Shown here: positions 16,812 through 25,795 of the stretch, piece by piece | Layout: every line of letters starts with the position of its first letter | Position numbering within the stretch: the stretch's first letter is position 1 | Source of the DNA: Candidatus Thalassarchaeaceae archaeon | GTDB lineage: Archaea; Thermoplasmatota; Poseidoniia; Poseidoniales; Thalassarchaeaceae | Direction of reading: 5' to 3' | DNA length: 35,754 nucleotides | Assembly (NCBI GenBank): GCA_030747485.1 | Contig: JASLKP010000015.1 | Coordinates: 1 to 35,754 of the forward strand | Translations under genes and position numbers: made by a program | Notes under the pieces: generated by a model | What the model was told of the DNA's origin: nothing | What the model saw: only the letters and a program-made list of their open reading frames with translations | Databases searched by the model: none

Positions 16812-17877
16812 GGAAGATGAATTTGGAATCGAAGGCTTGCTCGATGATAATGAAACCAGCAAAGAAATGCCTGAATTTATGGGTGAAGCAGGGTTACAGG
16901 TCACCGGTAAATCACGATTGGAAGCCGCATATGGATCTGGCGATGGTGATGAGGATGGAATGGCAGTCGTAGCCAAGACTGGGCAGGTTGAAGTTGGAAC
17001 CTATTTCCATCAAACCTATCGAACATGGCGAGGGGAATTGAATTCCCGTTGGGTGAGAAATTGGTCCATTCTACGTCACCACGTGTATGGATTATTCACC
17101 AAGGGTCATCGTAGTTGGCCTACCTACACAAAATTACTGATGATTGTAGTCTTAATTGGGTCACTATTACCGATTATGACCATGTTTCTTGGCACCCTGT
17201 CGGGTTCTGAAACATTGATGAGAATCTTCGGAATAACTCGCGCCAACCTTTGGGGTCATGTTCTGGGAACCTTCCACAATATCTGTTGCTGGCCTTTGAT
17301 TACAGCTCTAGTTGTAGGTGGAATGATTTCAGAAGATCGACAGCACGGCACTTCCGCGATTTATTTCTCAAGACCAATTACTCGTACTGATTATACCATC
17401 ATGAAGTACATCTCAGCGTCATTGATATTATCGATGATAATCGTATTCTCGTACTGTGCATACTATGCTGTTGCCATTCTATTGAATAACGAAGGCTGGG
17501 CGTATTTATTGGATACATTCCCATACTTCCTTGGAGGATTGGTAGCCGCCGTCATGCTCGTTGTGACCTACACAAGTATTGGATTGGCATTATCCAGCAT
17601 CAGTAAAGGAAAATTCTTCCCCGCAGTCGCTTTCATTGGGATCGTTTTCGGTTCAAAGTTTGTCGCCTTCTTCATCAATTTATTGTTTGAAAGAGATGTG
17701 CTCTATATCCTATCTCCCCACGATAACTTGGCCCATATTGGTCAATGGATGATGGACATTAATACCACATACAATTTCCCTGTTGCTTGGTCATTTGTTT
17801 CGATTATCATCATGAATTGTGTGTCTCTTTATGTTTTGATTAGCAGAGTCAATTCTTTGGAGGTGACTCGAGAATGA
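16804..17877 (+). CDS. ABC-2 type permease, first
   Basis: The product has 357 residues. An acidic cytoplasmic N-terminus of about 75 residues is followed by about six hydrophobic segments, beginning LLMIVVLIGSLLPIMTMFLG. Between the second and third is the ABC-2 permease hallmark SEDRQHGTSAIYFSRPITRTDY (positions 17329-17394), close to the usual E...GT......P.(S/T)R pattern. It pairs with the ATPases before and after it. ATG 16804 is preceded by GGAGGTCG and lies inside the upstream gene; a 4-base ATGA overlap joins it to the next gene. The strong coupling indicates a single exporter complex. Confidence 0.85.
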   Translation: MSEEDEFGIEGLLDDNETSKEMPEFMGEAGLQVTGKSRLEAAYGSGDGDEDGMAVVAKTGQVEVGTYFHQTYRTWRGELNSRWVRNWSILRHHVYGLFTKGHRSWPTYTKLLMIVVLIGSLLPIMTMFLGTLSGSETLMRIFGITRANLWGHVLGTFHNICCWPLITALVVGGMISEDRQHGTSAIYFSRPITRTDYTIMKYISASLILSMIIVFSYCAYYAVAILLNNEGWAYLLDTFPYFLGGLVAAVMLVVTYTSIGLALSSISKGKFFPAVAFIGIVFGSKFVAFFINLLFERDVLYILSPHDNLAHIGQWMMDINTTYNFPVAWSFVSIIIMNCVSLYVLISRVNSLEVTRE

Positions 17878-18866
17878 TTCCTCATTTCGACCAAGTTGGT
17901 GAAGGGCAACAAACCCCTCCACAGAATACTGTACCTAATGTTCCTGCTGTGATGCTTGATCACGTTTCCAAGTGGTATGGTCAGGTCATTGGTCTCAATG
18001 ATGTTAGTTTAGCAATCAGCGGTGGTGTCACTGGGATTCTTGGAATGAATGGAGCTGGTAAATCCACTCTTCTGAAAATCATCGTCGGTCGTCTGAGTCC
18101 CAGTTCCGGACAAATCAGATTGTTTGGAACAGACCCATTCAAGAATCCAGCCCCATATCATCGAGTTGGATACGTCTCAGAATCTGAGAAGATGTATGAT
18201 TGGATGACTGGTTTAGATTTCGTTGCCACACTTGCTAGACTACATGGCATGACGCGTGATGAAGCTAGAGAACGTGCCATGCATGTCCTAAATTTTGTCG
18301 GATTAACGGATGTTGTCAACAAAGAACTTGGAAAATATAGTAAGGGAATGCGCCAACGAGTGAAGATTGCCCATGCCTTGGTCAATGACCCTGACCTCAT
18401 CATTCTCGATGAACCGTTGCAGGGCTGTGACCCATTGGCTAGAACGACAATCATGAATGTCGTCAGAGAATTGGGTGCAATGGGAAAGACCGTCTTGGTA
18501 ACCAGCCACATCCTATCTGAAATTGAAAGAATTACTGAACAAATTGTCATTCTTCATAATTCCCGGTTGCTAGCATTGGGCAATTTACATGCCATTCGTG
18601 AATTGTTAGATACCATCCCACATAGAATCTTAATTCGAACTGACAATCCTCGAAAATTGGGCAATGCGTTCTTACCTCATGAAGCAGTATATGGAATTCG
18701 TTTTCCAAATCCTGGTGAATTGATTATTGAGACCAATAATCTCTCTGCAGTGCATGCTGATCTTCCTGCAATCGTCGTTGCATCAGGAATTCCGATTACA
18801 GCCATTGAGAACCCAGATGACAATCTTGAGTCACTGTTAGGTTATTTGACGGAGGGACGCGCATGA
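17874..18866 (+). CDS. ABC exporter ATPase, second
   Basis: The product has 330 residues. Walker A is GMNGAGKST at 57-65 (Met in place of the usual Pro), the signature is YSKGMRQRVKIAHAL, Walker B LIILDEP is followed by LQGCDPLAR (the D-loop has Cys where Leu is common), and the H-loop is VTSHILSE. An extension of about 30 Pro/Gln-rich residues precedes the ABC domain. It overlaps the permeases on both sides by four bases. Two different ATPases with two different permeases suggest either a heteromeric exporter or two exporters made in step. All catalytic residues appear intact. Confidence 0.92.
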   Translation: MIPHFDQVGEGQQTPPQNTVPNVPAVMLDHVSKWYGQVIGLNDVSLAISGGVTGILGMNGAGKSTLLKIIVGRLSPSSGQIRLFGTDPFKNPAPYHRVGYVSESEKMYDWMTGLDFVATLARLHGMTRDEARERAMHVLNFVGLTDVVNKELGKYSKGMRQRVKIAHALVNDPDLIILDEPLQGCDPLARTTIMNVVRELGAMGKTVLVTSHILSEIERITEQIVILHNSRLLALGNLHAIRELLDTIPHRILIRTDNPRKLGNAFLPHEAVYGIRFPNPGELIIETNNLSAVHADLPAIVVASGIPITAIENPDDNLESLLGYLTEGRA

Positions 18867-20548
18867 TGCAACCAACAACACCTCCTCCAGTTGCCCAACC
18901 CTCTGCAGTGTCACCGCCGGGCGCTCCCATTCGAAATCTGGCTGAAACAGTTTGGACGAAACTTGATCGTAAAGCGACAGCAATCGCTGAATTTACCATG
19001 CGACAATATCGAAAGAAACGTTCGACATGGACGGTTGGGTTAGTCGGAATCCTCCTCATCACATTGGTCTTATTGTTCTATATTGAAGCCATGTCTGCTG
19101 GATGGGATAGTATTGACCAAGACGAAGACTCAACCGATTATGATGGAGATGGATATCCACTTGGTCAAGAGATTTATTACGGCACAGATAGTTGGGATTA
19201 CGAATCGTATCCTGGTGCTCCAGCATTTGTTTCAGATGGTGAATGGTATGAGACCTCACACTCTGGAAACGGGACCTTTAGTGGTCGTGGTGAATTCACC
19301 TACACTTGGTTGAATACCTCTATTCCTGCAGGCCAAAATGAATCCGTAAATTATTGGGGGAATTATCGTCATCATGTCTATGTGAATGATTTACGGGATT
19401 GTACTGTTGACGGAGGCTATATCGATGACGATTATTGGGCAGGTGGATGTAGATTGAATGCAACCACAATTCGAACATTACAGGGCCGCTACATCTCCGG
19501 TGAAGGCACATTCACACCAGAGCACAGTTGGGATACATTCCGCTTCGGATACTATGATTCTGGATTCGATGTTATCCCGGATGCTGAATCTGATTGGATC
19601 AATGAAGATGGAATTGATTGGGATGGAACAGAGAATCCAAATCAAGGTTTTGATGATGATGGGGATTGTCTGAATCTCCCTGAAGAACAAAGAGATCAAA
19701 ATGGAGATGGAATTGATTGTAACGTTCTCTATATTTGGGATAATGGTACGTTAATTGATATTCAAAGAGACCGTAACGTAGACGAGGATCCTGATGATGA
19801 AGATTTCATGAAGGAAGGCATCCATCGCGCCTTCTTGGTTGGATTTGGCCGATTTGGCTATCTCTTTATTTTGGGCATATTCATCCCATTATTCCTTGCA
19901 ACCGGTTTAATTCGTGACGAACAAGAGGAGGGTACACTCTACTATTTGGTTGGCAAACCAATTGCTCGTGCAGAGGTTCTCATGTATCGATTGTTAGGAT
20001 TCATTGGTCTGGCTTGGCCATATTTATTGGCCTTAGTTTTCGGAACAGCCTTGGTCACAGGATTCTTTGGTCCAGGTGACGCTATTTACCGGTTTTCGGA
20101 CCTTGGCATTTGGTTCGGTGTATTCATCGCCGTATGTCTAACCGTGTTAGCCTATGCTGCAATCTTCGCTTCGTTTGGAATTATTACACCAAAATATGGT
20201 GTGATGCTTTCATTGGTTTATGCCTTCTATGAATTTGTCATGATTTTCTTGTCGATGAATAATGTCACCAGAAATATGGGGATTGGAATGTTATCCGTAT
20301 CATTTTGGGGGGCGGAAATCATCAATTCTACTGGTTGGTTATTGTGGAGCGACCAAAGTGCAATGCAGTTACAGGCGAATGCGTTTGGCTGGGCTAATGA
20401 GGGTCCATTAGCACTGATTTGGCTTTCACCATTCCCAACAGCCTCCCCAATCATCAATTTACTCATATCCATCATTGCCTTGTTGATGATGACTGGTGTG
20501 TTTGTATTGATTGGACAAAGTGCATTCAAGAAGCGTGAAATTCATTGA
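18863..20548 (+). CDS. ABC-2 type permease with a large acidic ectodomain
   Basis: The product has 561 residues. A Pro-rich cytoplasmic N-terminus leads to one helix (about 55-76), then about 250 residues predicted to lie outside the cell, then a group of about six helices. Before the third helix is REEQ-like RDEQEEGTLYYLVGKPIARAEV, the ABC-2 permease hallmark. The ectodomain carries DQDEDSTDYDGDGYPLGQE and DDGDCLNLPEEQRDQNGDG, resembling thrombospondin-type-3 or EF-hand-like calcium loops, plus many Trp/Tyr residues and possible N-glycosylation sites (NGTF, NTS, NESV). It may sense or bind cell-surface material during export. ATGA overlap joins it to the ATPase; a second ATG sits at 18866. 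Confidence 0.85.
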   Translation: MMQPTTPPPVAQPSAVSPPGAPIRNLAETVWTKLDRKATAIAEFTMRQYRKKRSTWTVGLVGILLITLVLLFYIEAMSAGWDSIDQDEDSTDYDGDGYPLGQEIYYGTDSWDYESYPGAPAFVSDGEWYETSHSGNGTFSGRGEFTYTWLNTSIPAGQNESVNYWGNYRHHVYVNDLRDCTVDGGYIDDDYWAGGCRLNATTIRTLQGRYISGEGTFTPEHSWDTFRFGYYDSGFDVIPDAESDWINEDGIDWDGTENPNQGFDDDGDCLNLPEEQRDQNGDGIDCNVLYIWDNGTLIDIQRDRNVDEDPDDEDFMKEGIHRAFLVGFGRFGYLFILGIFIPLFLATGLIRDEQEEGTLYYLVGKPIARAEVLMYRLLGFIGLAWPYLLALVFGTALVTGFFGPGDAIYRFSDLGIWFGVFIAVCLTVLAYAAIFASFGIITPKYGVMLSLVYAFYEFVMIFLSMNNVTRNMGIGMLSVSFWGAEIINSTGWLLWSDQSAMQLQANAFGWANEGPLALIWLSPFPTASPIINLLISIIALLMMTGVFVLIGQSAFKKREIH

Positions 20549-20556
20549 GGGATATT

Positions 20557-21756
20557 ATGGTGTCATCTTCGCCTTCAACATTTGGTGGGGACCTCACATC
20601 TCTATGGAGATTGGATACGATGCCACCATTGCGAGGACTCTCCTGGTGGTGGTGGTGGTGGCTGATTGTTCTTCCCGATGCTGAAAATCCAAAACGCAGT
20701 AGACAATTGATGATTCTATGGTCTACTAAGGATGCCCCCAAAGTCAACGTCAATAATCATGTTTGGGAACCTGAGGGGCGATTCCACATTGACAATGAAG
20801 GGGGCCATACACTTCCAGGGATGGTGTGTGCATGGTGGTATGATGGTGAGGAGATGTTTGAGCCCTACTTGATTCGTGAATCTCGAATTGCCGCACTTGA
20901 TTCAAATCATCCCATGTGGCCTGGCCAAGCAACTTTTGAGGGCGCAGGAGCAGTTGTACCAGTCACTGACGATGATCTTTCAATGGGACTTGCTGATGAT
21001 GGCAGTCATTTCTGGCTACGCTGTAAAGGAGATGATGAATCGATTAACAACGGGGCTCCTTCAAAGTTTGATTTGAAAATTACACCGTGGACTAAAGCAG
21101 CTTCTACAGCTGCGTATTCGAACAATGTATTTGGCAACGATATGGGTTATGATATTATCAGATTACATGCTTGTAAAGCAGAGGGTACAATCGATGAAGA
21201 TCACGTGCAAGGAAGTGCTTACTTCCAGAAAGTAACTGTTCAAGCACCAAGTATTCCATGGTTTTGGGGATTCTTACATTTCAGCGATGGAACCTATCTA
21301 GATTGGTTCATACCTCACATTTCATTTTCCATGACGGCAAGAGATGAACGGGCTTGGAAACTTCGTGACGTCGCGCGAGTCCCATTGCGAACTGCTGGAT
21401 TATTTCATGATGAGAAGCGTGGCCGAAGTGAGAAATTTGAGCGCTGCGAGGTTGAATTGATATCACCAGATGGGGATGAAGCGACCTACGATTCACATGG
21501 GTCCATCTTGCCCAGATTCAAAATTCGTGTATGGAATGGTCGTACTCAAATTGGGCTACAGGTCAAGGCGGCCAATCGTGCTCATTGGACATTTAACCAG
21601 CCAACTCGTGCAGGATTGGTAAGCCACTTGACATACAACGAATATCCGTTAGAGGTGGAGTCATTGACAATTCTAGATGAAAGAGGAGTTCGTACTCTTG
21701 ATGATTTTGAATGGGTGCACGGAAATGCAGAACATGCTTGGGGATTGTTACACTGA
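20557..21756 (+). CDS. Protein with WWWWWW run, possibly AttH/CrtC-like
   Basis: The product has 399 residues from ATG 20557, which follows GAGG by six bases; a TTG four codons earlier is less likely. Residues 30-35 are six consecutive tryptophans encoded by six TGG codons. The order of features (Trp-rich start followed by a strand, a central GSAYFQKV...WFWGFLHFSDGTYLDWF segment, a C-terminal EYPLEVESL strand) recalls the lipocalin-like AttH/CrtC group, whose members have (E/S)WWYF near the start and W.WF.L.L.DG in the middle. That match is weak. No signal peptide or membrane helix is evident. It directly follows the ABC exporter genes and may be part of the same operon. Confidence 0.5.
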   Translation: MVSSSPSTFGGDLTSLWRLDTMPPLRGLSWWWWWWLIVLPDAENPKRSRQLMILWSTKDAPKVNVNNHVWEPEGRFHIDNEGGHTLPGMVCAWWYDGEEMFEPYLIRESRIAALDSNHPMWPGQATFEGAGAVVPVTDDDLSMGLADDGSHFWLRCKGDDESINNGAPSKFDLKITPWTKAASTAAYSNNVFGNDMGYDIIRLHACKAEGTIDEDHVQGSAYFQKVTVQAPSIPWFWGFLHFSDGTYLDWFIPHISFSMTARDERAWKLRDVARVPLRTAGLFHDEKRGRSEKFERCEVELISPDGDEATYDSHGSILPRFKIRVWNGRTQIGLQVKAANRAHWTFNQPTRAGLVSHLTYNEYPLEVESLTILDERGVRTLDDFEWVHGNAEHAWGLLH

Positions 21757-21820
21757 TGCTACTACACGTATACAGAACATTCATCATGAACCAGAGAATA
21801 GCAACATTTGAGGAAGCGAC

Positions 21821-22915
21821 ATGAGCGATGAAGAGTTGAAGAGAAATATGGGTTCAACCATTGAACCAGCCTCAATTGGAGGGACGCCTGAATACACTCC
21901 GGCACCGACACCTACTTCACCAAATGAAAATCCAAAACTTAGAGAAAAACTTGGTTTGAAGGAGGATGAAGAACTTCTACAAATTCGTCGCCCGTCTTTG
22001 TTTGCCTTCATGCCTGCGTACATTGTTGGTGTATTGATTCTAGCAATTCACTTGTTTTTCTCCTGGGCCGATGCACCAGATGATGCAGAGTGGTACGAAT
22101 CAATTTTCTATTTCCTAGTTGACGCCAGCACTTGGTTGAATGGCTTCGGATTCGCTTTCGTAATGCTATTTTTCACATGGTTGAACCGAGTAATCAATCA
22201 TCCAGCTAGCGGCCGATGGGTGACCACATACCTGCTGTTGGTCTCACTGACTCCATTGATTCTAAATTTGGACACACTATTGGCGAACTTACCATTTGGA
22301 TGGGGAACAGAGGACGAATTCTTTCCCTTTGAATATAATATGACACTTGCGGGTATATTCTATTCCGCAGTATTCATTCTGATTACGTTCTGGTACCAGA
22401 AGAGTTTCTTGTACGCTGTAACCAATGAACGAGTTATCCATCATCAATCGTTTATCTATGAGCGAGATGGATTGACTTTCCTTCATGAGAAGATGCGTGC
22501 AGTCATGAAGAGGAGATCGCCAATCGGTGCAATATTTGGATATGCAACCGTTTACGGTGACATTGGAAATCTATCCCACGTATCTACGGAAACTGTAGGG
22601 GGAGGTGTTGCGGTTTCGGCACCTACTGAAACAACAACCAAGACTGGTGGAATACTGAAATGGCTTGGTCGGGCCTTCTTTTTCATTACATACCAACGCA
22701 CTGTCAAGACAGAGCGATTTACACCTGATTCGTCATTCTATGGTATTCGAAACTGGGAAGAAACGTACGATTTGATGCTGGAGATGATGGATGTAAATTC
22801 TGCAGTCACCAAGGCAGAAGAGCAACTTGCAGTCCAGAAGCAGATGGTTGAACTACTTTCCAACTCACCATCTGATGAACTTCCAGATATGGATGAGTTA
22901 CTTGATTTGGACTGA
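21821..22915 (+). CDS. Four-helix membrane protein with bacterial PH-like domain
   Basis: The product has 364 residues. A Pro/Thr-rich N-terminus is followed by four hydrophobic segments (about 63-84, 105-124, 133-155 and 171-190). A soluble region then has the pattern YAVTNERVIHHQSFIYER...MRAVMKRRSPIGAIFGYATVYGD, matching the bPH2/DUF304 (YdbS/YdbT-like) fold signature. A Gly/Thr loop interrupts the domain, and the C-terminus is a Gln/Glu-rich helix. Such proteins act at the membrane, but their biochemical role is generally undefined. It stands alone 64 bases after the previous gene and 49 before the next, on the same strand. Confidence 0.75.
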   Translation: MSDEELKRNMGSTIEPASIGGTPEYTPAPTPTSPNENPKLREKLGLKEDEELLQIRRPSLFAFMPAYIVGVLILAIHLFFSWADAPDDAEWYESIFYFLVDASTWLNGFGFAFVMLFFTWLNRVINHPASGRWVTTYLLLVSLTPLILNLDTLLANLPFGWGTEDEFFPFEYNMTLAGIFYSAVFILITFWYQKSFLYAVTNERVIHHQSFIYERDGLTFLHEKMRAVMKRRSPIGAIFGYATVYGDIGNLSHVSTETVGGGVAVSAPTETTTKTGGILKWLGRAFFFITYQRTVKTERFTPDSSFYGIRNWEETYDLMLEMMDVNSAVTKAEEQLAVQKQMVELLSNSPSDELPDMDELLDLD

Positions 22916-22964
22916 CCAAGCCGTTCCGCTTCCTTCATAGAGGCGACTCTACACGCAGGGTTCA

Positions 22965-23480
22965 ATGTCAGACGAAGTGATGTTCAAAGCCGCTCAGTGT
23001 ATGTCTAATGGTGACTTCTTAGGTGCCATGGCAGTCTTTGATGATCTAATCAAGAGTGAACCAGAAAACCCAATCGGCCACTATGGTTGGGCCGAGGCCG
23101 CATTTATGAGATTATCAATCGATATGGAAGATGATGTTCCTGCTGGAAAAATCATGCAAGTATACAAGAAAGCCATGTCACTTGATGAAGAAAATCTGGA
23201 ATATGTTGCCAGTTTTGCTAATTTTTGCTTGGATTGCGGAAGAATTCCAATGGCTATTAAGGAATATCAGCGTCTTGAGAAGATGGCTGAGTTGGCTGAG
23301 ATTCCAGTTGAAGATACCTTGTTTGATGCTAGCCGCTTAATTGTCGACGCGATTGAAAGGGTTGGACAAGGAAGAGATTCTGAGATGATTCAACCGTGGT
23401 TGAAACAAGCCTTGATTTGGGCCGTAGGCGGTCTAGGTTACTCGGCAGATGAGGCAGTTGCAACCCTCTCTAGCGAGTGA
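22965..23480 (+). CDS. TPR-like helical repeat protein
   Basis: The 171-residue protein is all-helical. Repeats of about 34 residues start near AAQCMSNGDFLGAMAVFDDLIKSEPENP, then KKAMSLDEENLEYVASFANFCLDCG and MAIKEYQRLEKMAELAEIP, with the small/large spacing typical of TPRs. It lacks signals or membrane segments and probably serves as a cytoplasmic binding adaptor. AGGG lies four bases before the ATG. The stop overlaps the start of truA (TGATG), so the two are translationally coupled; no functional link is known to me. Confidence 0.75.
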   Translation: MSDEVMFKAAQCMSNGDFLGAMAVFDDLIKSEPENPIGHYGWAEAAFMRLSIDMEDDVPAGKIMQVYKKAMSLDEENLEYVASFANFCLDCGRIPMAIKEYQRLEKMAELAEIPVEDTLFDASRLIVDAIERVGQGRDSEMIQPWLKQALIWAVGGLGYSADEAVATLSSE

Positions 23481-24385
23481 TGGTGGCCTCCATGGGGGGG
23501 TCAGTTAGAATTGCTGTTGCAATCGGTTATCTGGGCGCTTCATATTCAGGTAGCCAAGTTCAGCCCAATGTGCCAACAGTGCAAGGCGAAATTGAAGCAG
23601 CCCTCATTGATTTGAAGTGGGCTAAACCACATTCACATCCTGTGACTATGTCTAGTCGAACCGATGCAGGCGTCGATGCTCGGATGAATATCGCCACATT
23701 TATTCTAGATTCTCAATTGTGGTCTAAGGCACAATCAAAAGGTGTTGTAACTGCACTAAATGATCGCACCCCCGTAACAATCAGGGCATGGGCGGCAGAA
23801 GAAGTTGGACTTGATTTTCGCGTTAGAGATGTAGAATCTCGAACCTACCGTTACCGATTACAAGCCATGAAGTCATGGCCAGATGTAGAATGTGAGCAGT
23901 TGGCTTCATGGTGCTCGATTTTTGTGGGTAAGCACGATTTCAAAAATTTCTGCCGACCTGAAGAAGGCCGAAACACTGTGCGCGAAGTTCTTGCTTGCGA
24001 ATCTTGGTTAGATGCTGATGGACGAATTTTAGGATTTACAATTCAGGCCCGGGGATTTGTTTGGAATCAAGTACGAAGAATCGCTTCTGCCATTCACAGA
24101 ATTTCAACAGGTAAAACCACTCTTGACGAAGTTCAGGATGCATTGAATAATCCAGAATCACCCGTGAATTTTGGGTTGGCAAAATCCAAGTGGCTTTCTC
24201 TTTGGTCAATTCACCATCCTGATACGCCCATCTTAACGGAGTCATCATCAAGAGAATCCATGTTAGAACTGGCAGCTGAAAGTACACCAAAGGGTAGATT
24301 GTATCAGGTTTGGTCGTTGAAGACACGATTAGAACAAGACCGTCTTCACCTTGATACATGGTTAGTCCATCTAAATGAGATTTAG
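23480..24385 (+). CDS. truA: tRNA pseudouridine synthase TruA
   Basis: TruA isomerises uridines 38-40 in the anticodon arm of tRNAs. The product has about 301 residues from ATG 23480. It shows the N-terminal GYLGASYSGSQVQPNVPTVQ strand (E. coli-type YDG..Y.GWQ.Q...RSVQ), the catalytic aspartate in SSRTDAGVDAR, RTYRYRL and the FTIQARGFVWNQVRRI motif of the second half. Start candidates are GTG 23477, ATG 23480 (overlapping the upstream TGA) and ATG 23492 (GGTGG five bases upstream); all leave the catalytic domain complete. The 3' end overlaps convergent ribK by 15 bases. A C-terminal extension of about 40 residues follows the catalytic domain. Confidence 0.93.
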   Translation: MVASMGGSVRIAVAIGYLGASYSGSQVQPNVPTVQGEIEAALIDLKWAKPHSHPVTMSSRTDAGVDARMNIATFILDSQLWSKAQSKGVVTALNDRTPVTIRAWAAEEVGLDFRVRDVESRTYRYRLQAMKSWPDVECEQLASWCSIFVGKHDFKNFCRPEEGRNTVREVLACESWLDADGRILGFTIQARGFVWNQVRRIASAIHRISTGKTTLDEVQDALNNPESPVNFGLAKSKWLSLWSIHHPDTPILTESSSRESMLELAAESTPKGRLYQVWSLKTRLEQDRLHLDTWLVHLNEI

Positions 24386-24841
24386 ACTGACGATTTCACC
24401 ATCTTCAATGGATAATCCTTCTCGCAAAAAGTTGACTGCAATCACTTCTACAACATCTACGTGTCGTGTCAAATCGGGAATAAGAATTGCACAAGGAAAT
24501 TCATCTCCCGATGTTGATTGAATGATGGCGTGGAATGCAGTCGCACCCCCAAATGATCGCCCTTCACGCTTGAAACCGTGTATTCGAGTAGGTTGGATAT
24601 TACTGACATCTAATTTTTCTGAGGCGGCTTGAATTGAATCCTCTATACTTCCTGGATCCATCCCGGAAAGATTGCGTAATGCGACATATAATTCCAAATC
24701 TTTACCCTCAACACCGATGTTTAGTGTCCCAGGCCATGCAGTCGAATCAAGTATTATTTTGAATTGTTCTTGATAGTGAGTTTGAGCCATGAATACATGC
24801 GCTCGACCAAGGCCACTTTTGACGACCCCAGATAGACGCAT
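24371..24841 (-). CDS. ribK: CTP-dependent riboflavin kinase
   Basis: Archaeal RibK (DUF120 family) phosphorylates riboflavin to FMN using CTP rather than ATP. The 156-residue protein has the expected small cradle-barrel motifs: GVVKSGLGRAHVFM near the start, HYQEQFKIIL, the PGTLNIGV segment, and the C-terminal VVEVIAVNFLREGLSIEDGEIV, which lines up with the M. jannaschii enzyme as I remember it (EIIAPMKLRE...L.DGD.V). An insertion of about 25 residues lies in the middle. No N-terminal HTH domain is fused, unlike in some euryarchaeal RibK proteins. No RBS precedes the ATG; it follows the PqqB-like gene by 46 bases. Confidence 0.9.
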   Translation of the reverse strand: MRLSGVVKSGLGRAHVFMAQTHYQEQFKIILDSTAWPGTLNIGVEGKDLELYVALRNLSGMDPGSIEDSIQAASEKLDVSNIQPTRIHGFKREGRSFGGATAFHAIIQSTSGDEFPCAILIPDLTRHVDVVEVIAVNFLREGLSIEDGEIVSLNLI

Positions 24842-24887
24842 AGAGGGGGGGCGGGTTGCCCTACCTCATCACCGTTTCCGCTTAGGT

Positions 24888-25751
24888 TCATAGGTCAAAT
24901 TTTTGCCCTTCTTGGCCGACTGACCACCCTAAAGAAGAAACAATCGAAGATTGTTCTGAATTCTCATTGAGTAATGGATTGGTGTGATTGAGATGAATGA
25001 ATGTAATTTCAGGGTCTCCAGAAGTCTTTGGTCCGAGTCGTTCCAAACTTTCTTTGACTGTAGGGTGTGGAATTTCTGAGATATTTCGATGTTGAATTTC
25101 TTCAGTTGAGAAGAATGTCCCATCAATGAGAGCAATGTCGACTCGCATTGCCCTTAACCATGATCGAATATCACTGCCGCTAAGCGTTTCAACCCAACTA
25201 TCGTGGTCGGGCATAAAGAGGAGTTTCCGTTTCGTTCCGGTGACCAATAATGCGTGTGTATCTGTCAATTCATCCCGATGGGGCACTTGAATCGGCGTGA
25301 TTGTGAACCCACAGTCAATACTTGGCGTAAATGGGATTCCCGAAATCCATTCTTGTGGGATGAATACTCCTTGTTCTTTCAATTGGCGCCAGGCAGGTGT
25401 TTTCTCTATGAGTGTTGAAAATGTTTGACTACAATACAATGTTAATCCACTGGCACCCATGGCTTCTCGACCAAACAATCCGATTCCATCTACATGACCA
25501 AGGTGAGCATGGGTGATTGACAAGGAGGTCAATGGGCCTGATTGTGGGTCTGCGTCATACCAAATTTTGAATTGTCGAGCGAGATCTCTTGACGCTTCAA
25601 ATAGATGGGTGCTCCCATCTGATCCCACAATCCCTAGGCTGACTGGACTGCGTTTCTCAATCACTCCCGAACAACAAGGACGACTACATCCAGGCTGTGG
25701 AAATCCGCCGTCTTGGGCGATGCCAAGAATCGTCACAGTGACTGAGCGCAT
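24888..25751 (-). CDS. PqqB-like metallo-beta-lactamase-fold protein
   Basis: The product has 287 residues. The start VTILGIAQDGGFPQPGC..PCC matches the PqqB-type opening (G.A.GGG.PQ.GC.C..C), with a CSRPCC cysteine cluster. The metal region reads THAHLGHVDGIGLFGREAM, i.e. HxHxGHxD rather than the canonical HxHxDH, and later PDHDSW, IDGTFF and HLNHTNPL are present. This pattern fits PqqB-like hydrolases found outside PQQ operons, not PqqB proper. No other PQQ gene is in the window. It probably binds a metal and hydrolyses or oxidises a small substrate, but the reaction is unknown. It diverges from the alpha-oxoamine synthase gene. Confidence 0.78.
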   Translation of the reverse strand: MRSVTVTILGIAQDGGFPQPGCSRPCCSGVIEKRSPVSLGIVGSDGSTHLFEASRDLARQFKIWYDADPQSGPLTSLSITHAHLGHVDGIGLFGREAMGASGLTLYCSQTFSTLIEKTPAWRQLKEQGVFIPQEWISGIPFTPSIDCGFTITPIQVPHRDELTDTHALLVTGTKRKLLFMPDHDSWVETLSGSDIRSWLRAMRVDIALIDGTFFSTEEIQHRNISEIPHPTVKESLERLGPKTSGDPEITFIHLNHTNPLLNENSEQSSIVSSLGWSVGQEGQKFDL

Positions 25752-25795
25752 ACCATCGGGTTGGGATTGGTTGACATGAAGGTGTGGGCGTAACG

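Noticed and set aside
23430..23445. GCC-GTA-GGC triloop in the TPR gene
   Set aside because: Only a 3-bp stem and inside coding sequence; expected by chance.
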